This document shows, in pieces, positions 35,222-43,490 of a DNA stretch of 64,000 bases (position 1 is the first letter of the stretch; each line of letters begins with the position of its first letter). Location of the stretch: NCBI RefSeq assembly GCF_036250695.1, contig NZ_CP109427.1, positions 6,014,001 through 6,078,000 on the forward strand. Reading direction: 5' to 3'. The notes under the pieces were generated by a model, which was not told the origin of the DNA, did no database searches, and was given only the letters and a program-made list of their open reading frames with translations. The DNA is from Streptomyces sp. NBC_01497. GTDB lineage: Bacteria > Actinomycetota > Actinomycetes > Streptomycetales > Streptomycetaceae. The translations under genes and the position numbers were made by a program.

Positions 35222-37309
35222 TCAGTGCAGCGTGTCCAGTGAGTCGCCGTTCTCCAACGTGCCCTTCAGGCGCGTCCGGCTGCCCTCCTTGGCCGGCAGG
35301 GCCATCAGGCGGCCCGGTACGGTCGCCCGGGCCCCGCCCGAGGCCGTCAGCGACGTGACCTGCTCGCTGCCCGCCCCCAGCAGGTACCAGTTGCCCGCCT
35401 TCGACTTCCAGAGCGCGCCCGCGAGCGCCTCGGGCGCCTTCGGGCCGCACGCCGGGGACCCGGTCGCCGTCGCCGTGATCGCGCCCGGGTTGCCGCCCTG
35501 TCCCGAGGCGGACGAGGCCGACGGCGCCGACGGCAGCGGTGCCTGGAACTGCGCCAGGATCCTGCTGTCCGCCCCCTGCCACGTCTCGCCGCGCGTGCAG
35601 ACCCAGTTCGCGGTGCCCTCGCCGTCCGGCAGCTCCTGCTGCGCGAACCGCCACGAGTTGACGGACATCACGCCGTGCCCGCCCATCGTCGGCAGCAGGC
35701 AGGCCGTGCGGGACCAGGACGCGCGGGCCGTCTCGGACGTGACGTCCTGGGGCGACGCGGGGGACCCCGCCGTCAGCCGCGCGGGCAGTAGTTCCCCGAG
35801 ATCGCTCAGCAGCCGCCGGTCTCCCGTGCCCCCGTCCCCGCTTCCCGCCGTGCCGTCGCCGCCGTCCCGTACCTCCAGGGTCTCCCACGACGTGCAGGTG
35901 CTCGCCATGGCCGGACTGCGCAGCGCGTCCGTCACGCCGTCCGCGGCGCGGTGCAGCGGCAGCGCGGCGGCGTCGGGTGCCAGCAGGTCGCGCTCGGTCG
36001 TGCCGGAGACCCACGGCGCGGTGAGGTAGCGCACATTGCCGTCCGAGCGGTCCACGACGACCGCGTCGGACGCGCCGTCGCCTGCCTCGCCCGCCCGTGC
36101 GAAGTCGATCGCGGCGGCCGACGTGCCCTGGACGGGCTCCGCGTACCGCACGACCCGCAGGCCGTCGAAGAACAGGACCACGCGCGCCCGGTCCACCGTG
36201 CCCGCGTACAACAGCTGCGGCGGGCCCATCGGCGGCCCCGACGGCGTGCCCGGCGTGGTCGAGACCTCGACCGAGCCGCCGGGACGCGCCCACACCGCGA
36301 GCGCCCTGCGCAGCAGCTCGGTGTCCTTGACGAGCGGGCCGCGCGCCGGCCACACCGAGAAGTCCGCACGGGGTGCCTCGCGCCACGCGGTGGGCGCGAC
36401 CCGGACCACCTTCGCAGGGTCGAGGGCCGCCTGGGCCGCCGGGTTGAGCGCGTAGGAGGGGGCGGCGGGCCCGTCGGGGCCCCAGCCGTCGCCCGGCAGC
36501 CCGAGCAGCGCCCCGCACACCACGAGTGCGGCGACGGCGGCGAGCGCGGCCTTGCCGTGCTGGCGGCGCCGGATCAGGTCCGTGGGGCGCGCCGTCAGGG
36601 CACACGGGTCGAACTCGGGCGAGCGCAGCAGCGAGGGATCGACGCACCCCGTGCCCCCGCCGCCCGGGCCGTCGCCCGCGGCACGCGCCGCCGAGGCCAC
36701 CGTGGTGGCCGGGTCCGCGATCCCCGCGGCGTCGAGCACGCGCCGCACCTCGGCCTCCGGCAGGCGCTCCAGACCGCGCAGCACGAACGCGGCGCGCACC
36801 GGCCCCGGCATACTCGCGAGCCGGTGCTCCAGGGCGAGTTCGCCGGCGCCGCCACCCTGGCGGGGCGCCAGCCGCAGGCCCCAGACGCGCGGCAGGACGG
36901 GCGGCAGTTGCGACCGTTTCGGCAGGGCGAACCGCAGCAGCGGCAGGTCCGCGTCGAGGGCCTGGCGCACGACCCGGTCACGCAGCAGCGCGTACCCCGG
37001 ATCCTGCGCGGCGTCCACGGGTGTGCGTCGTGGCGCGGGCAGCGCGGGCCGTACGTCCTTGTCCCGGCCGCGCGGCAGCGAACGCTGCACGATCGCGTGC
37101 GCGGTGAGCACCCGGCGTCCGCGCCCCAGCGACGGCGCGAGCACGAGGTACGCGAGCCGCACCAGACGCGGGTAGTGCGCGACAAGGGCGGCCTCGGCCT
37201 CGTCGATGCCGACCGCGGACAGCGGGTGCGCGGGGTCGACGGCGGCGCCGGTGCGGCCGTTGGGGCCGGGGACGGCTGACGGGGCGGTTGAGGCATCGTG
37301 GGAACGCAC
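35222..37309 (-). CDS. Sigma-factor-like N-terminus fused to a membrane-anchored extracytoplasmic domain
   Basis: 695-residue protein of unknown function. The N-terminal 240 residues look like a degenerate ECF-sigma: AEAALVAHYPRLVRLAYLVL (region-2-like) and VRAAFVLRGLERLPEAEVRRVLDAAG (region-4-like). One membrane helix follows (AALAAVAALVVCGALLGLPG, about 252-272), then a roughly 400-residue external domain with several Cys (STCTSW, RTACLLP, WVCTRG, PACGPK). I do not know a named family. The topology would allow signalling from outside to an attached, possibly non-functional, sigma-like domain. Confidence 0.7.
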   Translation of the reverse strand: MRSHDASTAPSAVPGPNGRTGAAVDPAHPLSAVGIDEAEAALVAHYPRLVRLAYLVLAPSLGRGRRVLTAHAIVQRSLPRGRDKDVRPALPAPRRTPVDAAQDPGYALLRDRVVRQALDADLPLLRFALPKRSQLPPVLPRVWGLRLAPRQGGGAGELALEHRLASMPGPVRAAFVLRGLERLPEAEVRRVLDAAGIADPATTVASAARAAGDGPGGGGTGCVDPSLLRSPEFDPCALTARPTDLIRRRQHGKAALAAVAALVVCGALLGLPGDGWGPDGPAAPSYALNPAAQAALDPAKVVRVAPTAWREAPRADFSVWPARGPLVKDTELLRRALAVWARPGGSVEVSTTPGTPSGPPMGPPQLLYAGTVDRARVVLFFDGLRVVRYAEPVQGTSAAAIDFARAGEAGDGASDAVVVDRSDGNVRYLTAPWVSGTTERDLLAPDAAALPLHRAADGVTDALRSPAMASTCTSWETLEVRDGGDGTAGSGDGGTGDRRLLSDLGELLPARLTAGSPASPQDVTSETARASWSRTACLLPTMGGHGVMSVNSWRFAQQELPDGEGTANWVCTRGETWQGADSRILAQFQAPLPSAPSASSASGQGGNPGAITATATGSPACGPKAPEALAGALWKSKAGNWYLLGAGSEQVTSLTASGGARATVPGRLMALPAKEGSRTRLKGTLENGDSLDTLH

Positions 37310-37480
37310 GTGGAGGACAACGAGGCCATGGTCGGATGGTCACTCCAGCGGGTGCGCACACCAGTGCGGCGGGGGCGCGGGGGCGCGGGACGCGGTGCCG
37401 GAACCACGAAGCCGCCTCCGTCCGCTCCCGCTCGGGCTGGTTCGCCGGCCGGGTCTCCGCCGGCCGCGGGCGCCCCGGCG

Positions 37481-38146
37481 TCAGCCCGGTCCCTGTCCCT
37501 TGCCGTGGTCGAGGTAGGCCAGGACGGCGAGTACGCGGCGGTTGTCGTCGTCCGACACCGGAAGGCCCAGCTTCGCGAAGATGTTGGAGGTGTGTTTGGC
37601 CACTGCCCGCTCGGTGACGACCAGTTGTGCGGCGATGGCCGCGTTGGAGCGGCCCTGCGCCACCAGCTCCATCACCTCGCGTTCACGCGGTGTGAGGCTG
37701 CCGACCGTGGAGTCCTGCGAACGCCTGCTCAGCAGCTGCTGGATGACCACCGGGTCCATCGCCGTGCCCCCGCCGGCCACCCGGCGCACCGCGTCGATGA
37801 ACTGGTCCGCGTCGAACACCCGGTCCTTGAGGAGGTACCCCACGCCGCCGTTGCCGTCGGCCAGCAGTTCGCGCGCGTAGAGCTGTTCGACGTGCTGGGA
37901 GAGCACGAGCACCGGGAGCCCGGGGCGTGCCCTGCGGGCGGCCAGGGCGCACTGAAGGCCCTCATCCGTGCCCGAGGGCGGGAGCCGGACGTCCACCACC
38001 GCCACGTCGGGATCCAACTCCGCGAGAGCCTTGGTGAGTTCGGGCCCGCTCTCCACCGCGGCGAGGATCTCGAAGTCGTACGCCTCCAGCATCCTGACCA
38101 GGCCGTCCCGCAGGAGGAAGAGATCTTCGGCTAGGACAACTCGCAA
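37481..38146 (-). CDS. LuxR/NarL-type response regulator
   Basis: Receiver domain with phospho-acceptor Asp in VAVVDVRLPPSG and a C-terminal LuxR-type HTH (LTPREREVMELVAQGRSNAAIAAQLVVTE region). It pairs with the histidine kinase just upstream: reading starts at TTG 38146, 16 nt inside the kinase gene, with GGAG at ideal spacing before it. TTG is a rare start, but the encoded MRVVLAED is the normal receiver N-terminus. 221 aa. Confidence 0.9.
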   Translation of the reverse strand: MRVVLAEDLFLLRDGLVRMLEAYDFEILAAVESGPELTKALAELDPDVAVVDVRLPPSGTDEGLQCALAARRARPGLPVLVLSQHVEQLYARELLADGNGGVGYLLKDRVFDADQFIDAVRRVAGGGTAMDPVVIQQLLSRRSQDSTVGSLTPREREVMELVAQGRSNAAIAAQLVVTERAVAKHTSNIFAKLGLPVSDDDNRRVLAVLAYLDHGKGQGPG

Positions 38147-39390
38147 GGGATCTCCATGGTCACCAGCGTGGGACCGCCCGCGGGGCTGCTGACGGCCAGT
38201 ACGCCGTCGAATGTACCGAGCCTGCGCTCAAGTCCGCCCAGTCCCGAGCCTTTTCCGATCGTGGCACCGCCCTGCCCGTTGTCGGTGACCGACGCGCGCA
38301 GCATGCCCCCGGAGTGGGAGATGTCGATCCATATCCGGTCCGCGCCCGAGTACTTCGCGGCGTTGGCGAGGGCCTCGCTGACAGTGAAGTACGCCGCCGA
38401 CTCGACCGGGGCCTGGGCACGTCCCGGCAGGTCCACCGTGACCTCCGTCCCGACCGGCATGCGCAGGGCCAGCGCCCGTACCGCGTCGCCGAGACCGCGC
38501 TCGGCGAGCACCGGCGGATGGATGCCGCGCACCAGGTCGCGCAGCTCCGTCAGCGCGTCGGCGGAGGAGCGGCGGGCCTGCCCGATCAGTTCCCTGGCCT
38601 TGGCCGGGTCCTTCTCGATGAGGGCCTCGATGGTGCCCAGGTCCATCCCGACGGCGACGAGACGGGCCTGCGCGCCGTCGTGCAGATCCCGCTCGATACG
38701 GCGCAGTTCGCTCGCCGAGGCGTCCACGGCGTCGTGCCGCGTCTCGGTCAGGCGCTCCACGCGCCGGGTCAGCGCCGCGTCACGGCCCGGGTCGAGCATC
38801 GACCGTGTGAGGACGAAGTGGCCCCGCAGCACGGCGGGTGCGTAGCGGACCATGAGGGCGAGGAGGACCGTCCCGAGCGCCGCCGCGCACAGCGCCGACA
38901 CCGGCGTCGAGACCGGCAGGAACCCGTACCAGTAGGGGTCGTGCCGGAAGACCCGCCACAACCCGCCCAGGAGCACGAATCCTTGCAGTCCGTAGCCGAG
39001 GAGTACGGGCGCGACGAAGGCGCTGAGGCACCCCGCGGTCATGTCCACCAGGAGCCAGCGCAGATCACGCCACGTACCGGGGTCCCTCATCAGCAGCCAC
39101 GTGCGTTTCAGCCGCCCGGCGAACCCGCCTCCGGCAGCCGGCGGGAACGGTCCGTACGGATCGGGGATCCGCAGCCCTGTCCACTCCACCGCCCAGGCCC
39201 TGCGCCGGTTCGCGTGTCTGCGCACGGCGGCCAGGATCGCGGGCGTGGTGAACAGGCCGACGCCCAGCGGGATGAAGGCGATGGACAGGACGGCGACGAC
39301 GAACAGCGTGATCGAGCCCACGAGCGAGGCGAAGCACACCAGCAGCCCGCGGCCCACCGCACGCAGCGATTCCCGGATCATCTTCCCCAT
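38131..39390 (-). CDS. Sensor histidine kinase (NarL/DesK class)
   Basis: Membrane sensor kinase of 419 aa. The N-terminal half has about five helices (residues 15-60, 130-210) in a streptomycete-type sensor domain. The HisKA_3 phospho-His is in ELRRIERDLHDGAQARLV, and the HATPase part has EALANAAKYSGA (N box) and GKGSGLGGLERR (G box). I chose ATG 39390 because GGAGGGG lies at sensible spacing; ATG 39399 and ATG 39381 are alternatives. Its gene overlaps the response regulator by 16 nt. The ligand is unknown. Confidence 0.88.
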   Translation of the reverse strand: MGKMIRESLRAVGRGLLVCFASLVGSITLFVVAVLSIAFIPLGVGLFTTPAILAAVRRHANRRRAWAVEWTGLRIPDPYGPFPPAAGGGFAGRLKRTWLLMRDPGTWRDLRWLLVDMTAGCLSAFVAPVLLGYGLQGFVLLGGLWRVFRHDPYWYGFLPVSTPVSALCAAALGTVLLALMVRYAPAVLRGHFVLTRSMLDPGRDAALTRRVERLTETRHDAVDASASELRRIERDLHDGAQARLVAVGMDLGTIEALIEKDPAKARELIGQARRSSADALTELRDLVRGIHPPVLAERGLGDAVRALALRMPVGTEVTVDLPGRAQAPVESAAYFTVSEALANAAKYSGADRIWIDISHSGGMLRASVTDNGQGGATIGKGSGLGGLERRLGTFDGVLAVSSPAGGPTLVTMEIPCELS

Positions 39391-39424
39391 GCCGACCATC
39401 CCCTCCCGCGCGGGAGGGATCCTC

Positions 39425-39468
<44 letters not shown>

Positions 39469-39740
39469 CGTACTCGGATCCGGCCCCCGGATCCGCGTCC
39501 CAGTCTGTCGGCTGGGACGGGGCCCCGTCAGCCGTGCAGCCCCCCGGAGTGATGGTGTAGCTGGCAACACCGTCGCGTCATCGGCGGTTGACGTCCTCAC
39601 GTTCTCGCAGGTGGAGGGCCGTAGCGACGGCGTCGCACGAAGGGGCGCATGAGTGTGGGGGGTGACCGGTGCAGGCGGCCACCCCCCACGTACCCCGGGG
39701 CCCCCACGGCCCCCACGGCTCCCGCCGCGTCTTGGTGGTG

Positions 39741-40760
39741 TCAGGCCTGTCCGGCCTTCTCCAGAGCGGTGCAGCAGGTGTCCGTGATCAGGCGGGTCAC
39801 CACGTACGGGTCGACGTTCGCGTTCGGCCGCCGGTCCTCGATGTAGCCCTTGCCGTCCTGCTCGACCTGCCACGGGATGCGGACCGACGCGCCCCGGTCC
39901 GAGACGCCGTAGCTGTACGCGTTCCACGGCGCGGTCTCGTGCAGGCCGGTGAGGCGCTCGTCGATGCCGGCGCCGTAGGACTTCACGTGGTCGAGCGGCT
40001 TCGAGCCCTCGCCCAGCGCCTCGCACGCGGTGATGATCGGCGCGTACCCCTCCCGCATGGCACGGGTCGAGAAGTTGGTGTGCGCGCCCGCACCGTTCCA
40101 GTCGCCCTTCACGGGCTTCGGGTCGAGGGTCGCCGACACCCCGAAGTCCTCCGCCGTGCGGTACAGCAGCCAGCGCGCGATCCACATCTGGTCCGCGACC
40201 GCCTCCGGCGCCAGCGGGCCGATCTGGAACTCCCACTGCCCCGGCATGACCTCCGCGTTGATGCCGCAGATGCCGAGCCCGGCCCGCAGGCAGTTGTCGA
40301 GGTGCGCCTCGACGATGTCCCGGCCGAAGATCTCGTCCGCGCCCACCCCGCAGTAGTAACCGCCCTGGGCCGCGGGAAAGCCGCCCTCGGGGAAGCCGAG
40401 CGGACGGGAGCCCTTGAAGAACGTGTACTCCTGCTCGATGCCGAAGACGGGCTCCTGCGCGGCGAAACGCGCGGTCACCTCGGTCAGCGGCGCGCGCGTG
40501 TTGGACGCGTGGGGCGTCATGTCGATGTCGAGGACCTCGCACAGGACGAGGACGTCGGCGCCACCCCGGATCGGGTCCGGGCAGGTGAACACCGGCTTGA
40601 GCACCCGGTCCGAGGCGTGGCCCAGGGCCTGGTTCGTGCTCGAACCGTCGAATCCCCAGACCGGCGGCTGGTCTCCGTCCCGCAAAACCTTCGTCTTCGA
40701 ACGGAGCTTCGCGGTCGGCTGAGTGCCGTCGATCCACAGGTACTCGGCCTTGAACGTCAC
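39741..40760 (-). CDS. glnII: Glutamine synthetase type II
   Basis: Eukaryotic-type GS (GlnII), unadenylylated, ATP + glutamate + ammonium to glutamine. 339 aa. Landmarks: KAEYLWIDGTQPTAKLRSKTK, WGFDGSSTNQA, FGIEQEYTFF, GINAEVMPGQWEFQIGP, WNGAGAHTNFST, RGASVRIP and IEDRRPNANVDPY. GTG start with GAAGGAAG at good spacing. A full GlnR box lies about 114 bp upstream and an imperfect hairpin lies in the leader. In Streptomyces, GlnR activates glnII under nitrogen limitation. Confidence 0.96.
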   Translation of the reverse strand: MTFKAEYLWIDGTQPTAKLRSKTKVLRDGDQPPVWGFDGSSTNQALGHASDRVLKPVFTCPDPIRGGADVLVLCEVLDIDMTPHASNTRAPLTEVTARFAAQEPVFGIEQEYTFFKGSRPLGFPEGGFPAAQGGYYCGVGADEIFGRDIVEAHLDNCLRAGLGICGINAEVMPGQWEFQIGPLAPEAVADQMWIARWLLYRTAEDFGVSATLDPKPVKGDWNGAGAHTNFSTRAMREGYAPIITACEALGEGSKPLDHVKSYGAGIDERLTGLHETAPWNAYSYGVSDRGASVRIPWQVEQDGKGYIEDRRPNANVDPYVVTRLITDTCCTALEKAGQA

Positions 40761-40786
40761 GGGCTGCTTCCTTCGTTCTGCATGGT

Positions 40787-40842
40787 GTGCACGTACGTAC
40801 GCATGTTCGGTGGCGCGGACGGCCGGCGTACGTACGGTGCAC
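40787..40842 (-). promoter_or_regulatory. Leader hairpin of glnII
   Basis: GTGCACGTACGTACGC (40787-40802) is nearly the perfect inverse of GCGTACGTACGGTGCAC (40826-40842), with a 23-nt loop. It lies 27 nt before the start codon, outside the SD. It could be an mRNA structure or a DNA operator rich in GTACGTAC. No known riboswitch class is recognised. Confidence 0.5.
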
Positions 40843-40873
40843 CGCGGCTCTCCACGCAGCTTCGCAATGCGCC

Positions 40874-40911
40874 ATTTCAGGGCCGTTGCCCGGTGGTGAA
40901 CCATGTGTTAC
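40874..40911 (-). promoter_or_regulatory. GlnR box upstream of glnII (four half-sites)
   Basis: Minus strand: GTAAC-acatgg-TTCAC-caccgg-GCAAC-ggccct-GAAAT. All four 5-mers sit at exact 11-bp steps, matching the GlnR pattern gTnAc-n6-GaAAc-n6-GtnAC-n6-GAAAc. It explains nitrogen-responsive expression of glnII. Confidence 0.85.
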
Positions 40912-41050
40912 CCGCGTCCCTCCCAGTCGGCTTCGCGTCGCGCGCGCTGTCCTCGTGCCGCTCCGGGCCGCCCCCGCGTGGTTCTCGCACCGCCGCCGTG
41001 CCGGGGTCGCCCCGCCCCCCGCCGGACCGCCGGCACGCGGGGGCGGGGCG

Positions 41051-41087
41051 TACCGCCGGTACAGATGAAGGGCCTACCGCCGGTACA
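41051..41087. promoter_or_regulatory. Duplicated TACCGCCGGTA operator-like site
   Basis: Two identical 13-mers TACCGCCGGTACA (41051-41063, 41075-41087) lie 24 bp apart; each holds the near-perfect inverted repeat TACCG-C-CGGTA. They sit just upstream of the probable promoter (CAGACT 41123-41128, 7 nt before the ATG at 41136) of the oxidoreductase gene. The binding protein is unknown. Confidence 0.5.
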
Positions 41088-41135
41088 CGGGTGCCGCGCG
41101 ACCGGGCCGGGCGCGGACACGGCAGACTGAGCGGC

Positions 41136-42041
41136 ATGAGTAAGTCACGCATCGGACTTTTCGGTACAGGACCGTGGGCCCAGATGACCCACGGCCCAGC
41201 GCTCGCCGCCCACCCCGGGATAGAGCTCAGCGGTGTCTGGGGGCGCCGCCCGGACGCCGCCGCCTCTCTCGCCGACACGCTCGGCACCGCCGCGTACTCG
41301 GGTGACGACGGTGTCGACGCGCTGATCGCCGCGAGCGACGCCGTCGCCTTCGCCCTGCCGCCGGACATCCAGGCGCCGCTGGCGGTCCGCGCGGCCGCGG
41401 CCGGCAAGCACCTGCTCCTCGACAAGCCGGTCGCCACGACGGTGGAGGGCGCGCGCGAGGTCGTGGAGGCGGCCGAGCGTGCGGGAGTCTTCTCCACCGT
41501 GTTCTTCACCGCACGCTTCGAGACGATCACGTCACGGTGGATCGACGAACAGGCCGCGGCCGGCGACTGGTTCACCGCGCACGCGCAGTGGCTCGGCTCG
41601 CTGTACTCCGACGGCTCGGACAGTCCGTTCGCCGCGTCCCCGTGGCGGCGCGACAAGGGGGGCCTGTGGGACGTCGGTCCGCACGCCCTGTCGGTGCTGC
41701 TGCCGATCCTCGGTGACGTGAGGGATGTGACGGCCGTACGCACGGAGCCCGACCTCACCCATCTGGTGTTGCGCCACGCGTCGGGTGCCTCCAGCACGGT
41801 GTCCCTCAGCCTGAGCGCCCCCCAGGCGGGCGCCGGCAACGTGTTCGAGCTCAGCGGCCGGCACGGCGTGCAGCGCATGCCCGAGGGCACGGGGAGCGCC
41901 CAGGAGTCGTTCGAGTCGGCGATCGACGGCCTGCTCGAAGCAGTACGGACCGGCAGGCCGCACGACGTGGACGTACGTTTCGGCGCACGGGTCACGGAGA
42001 TCCTCACGGACGCCGAGCGCAGCATCGCGGCGCACGCGTAA
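41136..42041 (+). CDS. Gfo/Idh/MocA-family oxidoreductase
   Basis: NAD(P)-dependent oxidoreductase of 301 aa. N-terminal Rossmann fold: SRIGLFGTGPWAQMTHGPAL; the EKP-type motif appears as LLLDKPVATTVEGA (Asp replacing Glu). The C-terminal dimerisation/substrate domain contains RRDKGGLWDVGPHALSVLLPILG with the catalytic-region His. It resembles the second MocA gene at 50759-51703, which shares the GTGPWA/GAGPWA start. Substrate unknown, probably a sugar or cyclitol derivative. The start is leaderless-looking. Confidence 0.85.
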   Translation: MSKSRIGLFGTGPWAQMTHGPALAAHPGIELSGVWGRRPDAAASLADTLGTAAYSGDDGVDALIAASDAVAFALPPDIQAPLAVRAAAAGKHLLLDKPVATTVEGAREVVEAAERAGVFSTVFFTARFETITSRWIDEQAAAGDWFTAHAQWLGSLYSDGSDSPFAASPWRRDKGGLWDVGPHALSVLLPILGDVRDVTAVRTEPDLTHLVLRHASGASSTVSLSLSAPQAGAGNVFELSGRHGVQRMPEGTGSAQESFESAIDGLLEAVRTGRPHDVDVRFGARVTEILTDAERSIAAHA

Positions 42042-42416
42042 CCGGACGGGGAGTTGGTGCTCCCGGGCCCCCCGGGGGGCGGCTCCCCGGGCGTCCTCCT
42101 CCGCCGGGTCACGCCGAGGGCGGCACTCGCGGCCCGTCGTCCGGCCGGCCCCCGGGACCCGGCCGGCGGCGAGGGACCGGGTGCTCCCCGGCGTACGGAC
42201 CGGGACGACTGCGGGGGGCGGTCACCGCGCTCCGCGGGTCGGGGCGCATGCCCGGCACGGACGCGTTGCCGACCCCGTTCCGCACCGTTCGACGCAGGTG
42301 TCACGTCAGCCCCAAAACCCTTCTGGCCAGGGCTGATTGTCAGTGGGGAGCAGTAAAATGGAGGGAGTTCGGGAGAGCTGGACGACCGCGCGCCAGCCAC
42401 CGCTAGGAGGTCACCG
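42042..42416. other. Gene-free stretch with promoter of the next small gene
   Basis: 375 bp without a supported gene. The first 250 bp is GC-rich spacer. A TAAAAT box at 42354-42359 gives an expected leader of about 50 nt to the ATG at 42417. The -35 is weak. Confidence 0.45.
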
Positions 42417-42791
42417 ATGGCCGCTGCCGCGATGCCGGAGACGGCGAACGACCACACCACCGAGACAACCCACTCCGATCAGGTTCACCCCACCGAGAGC
42501 CCGGCGAAGCCGCGCCGCACGAGGGCGAGCGCCCGTCCCACGACCCGTCCTTCGGGGCCGTCGCTGCCGCCGCTGAAGCGTCTGCCCCTGCCCGCGAACC
42601 AGCCCCGCGAGTGGTACGAGGAGCACAACCGCAGGCTCAAGGCCATGCGCCTGGCCATAGCCCTGCTCGACACCGGCGTCTACCACCCGGCCAACGCCGA
42701 CAACAGCCGGATCAGGGCCACGGCGGCCCGCATCGGTGTGCACCCGCCGTCCGACAGGACCTGCGGAATGGTCCGTTCGCTGATCCGCTGA
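42417..42791 (+). CDS. Small conserved-looking hypothetical protein
   Basis: 124 residues. The first 60 are Thr/Pro/Arg-rich and probably disordered; the remainder (NQPREWYEEHNRRLKAMRLAIALLDTGVY...) is a compact helical segment rich in Arg. The start at 42417 has a strong TAGGAGG site. No family recognised. Its stop codon lies inside an octanucleotide repeat array that continues downstream. Confidence 0.72.
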   Translation: MAAAAMPETANDHTTETTHSDQVHPTESPAKPRRTRASARPTTRPSGPSLPPLKRLPLPANQPREWYEEHNRRLKAMRLAIALLDTGVYHPANADNSRIRATAARIGVHPPSDRTCGMVRSLIR

Positions 42792-42843
42792 TCCGCTGAT
42801 CCGCTGATCCGCCGGTCCGCTGATCCGCCGGTCCGCTGATCCG
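42780..42843. repeat. CTGATCCG octanucleotide array
   Basis: Eight 8-bp units from 42780: four perfect CTGATCCG, then CCGGTCCG and CTGATCCG alternating. A related GGTGATCC x3 run follows at about 42878-42902. The first unit and a half encode the C-terminus LIR-stop of the upstream gene. Confidence 0.85.
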
Positions 42844-43021
42844 CCGGGCGGCCGATGCGCCGGCGGCTCAGTGGATTCGGTGATCCGGTGATCCGGTGAT
42901 CCGCCGGGGCGTCGGTCTCCCGTTGACCGGCTGGTCCGGTGGTCGCGGCCGTTGGGGGTGGGGCCTGCACGGTCCTGCTCCCACGGCGCCGCCCGGGCGG
43001 CGCCGACCACCGTGGCGGCGC

Positions 43022-43360
43022 CTACCTGGCCAGCCCGACCTGACCGCCCACGCCGTCCCGGTCCGCCGCCGTGATGACGGCGTCCAGCAGGCCGGGAAAG
43101 CGCGCTTGTGACTCCTGGCGCCGCAGGACGACGAAGCACCGGGTGCCCTCCTCGCGGGTACGCGTCAGACCGGCCGCCCGCAGGACACGCAGATGGTGGC
43201 TGAGCGTCGACTTGGCCACCGGGGCCCGCAGTTCGCTCCAACCCCGCTCCACGCCGTCCGACAGCACTCGGACGATCCCCATCCGGATGGGGTCGCTGAG
43301 CGCGGACATCACGTCGGTGACGCTCACCTCGTCCATGCCGGGGTGCACCGCATTCCTCAT
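43022..43360 (-). CDS. ArsR-family HTH regulator
   Basis: 112-residue winged-helix regulator: MSALSDPIRMGIVRVLSDG, then recognition helix in VAKSTLSHHLRVLRAAGLTRTREEGTRCFV. No metal-binding Cys motif (ELCVCDL) is present, so it is not a classical metal sensor. Start at ATG 43360; an in-frame ATG at 43411 would add 17 residues. It sits upstream of the GNAT gene on the same strand, 131 bp gap before that gene's end at 43491. Confidence 0.85.
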   Translation of the reverse strand: MRNAVHPGMDEVSVTDVMSALSDPIRMGIVRVLSDGVERGWSELRAPVAKSTLSHHLRVLRAAGLTRTREEGTRCFVVLRRQESQARFPGLLDAVITAADRDGVGGQVGLAR

Positions 43361-43490
43361 GCGGTCAGCATAGTTGTTCGACGGTATGTCCGCTTCCGTC
43401 TGCTGTGCCACCCGGAGCGGGGCGGCGGCGTCCTCCCGGCCGGCGCCCGACGTCAGGCGGGGCCCCTCACGTCCACCCCGCCCGGCCGGG

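Noticed and set aside
40761..41135. A glutamine riboswitch before glnII
   Set aside because: The inverted repeat does not fit any riboswitch fold I know; GlnR box explains the control.
39669..41135. Extending the MocA gene upstream across glnII
   Set aside because: The frame is open only as the antisense of glnII; the Rossmann start and -10 box fix the start at 41136.
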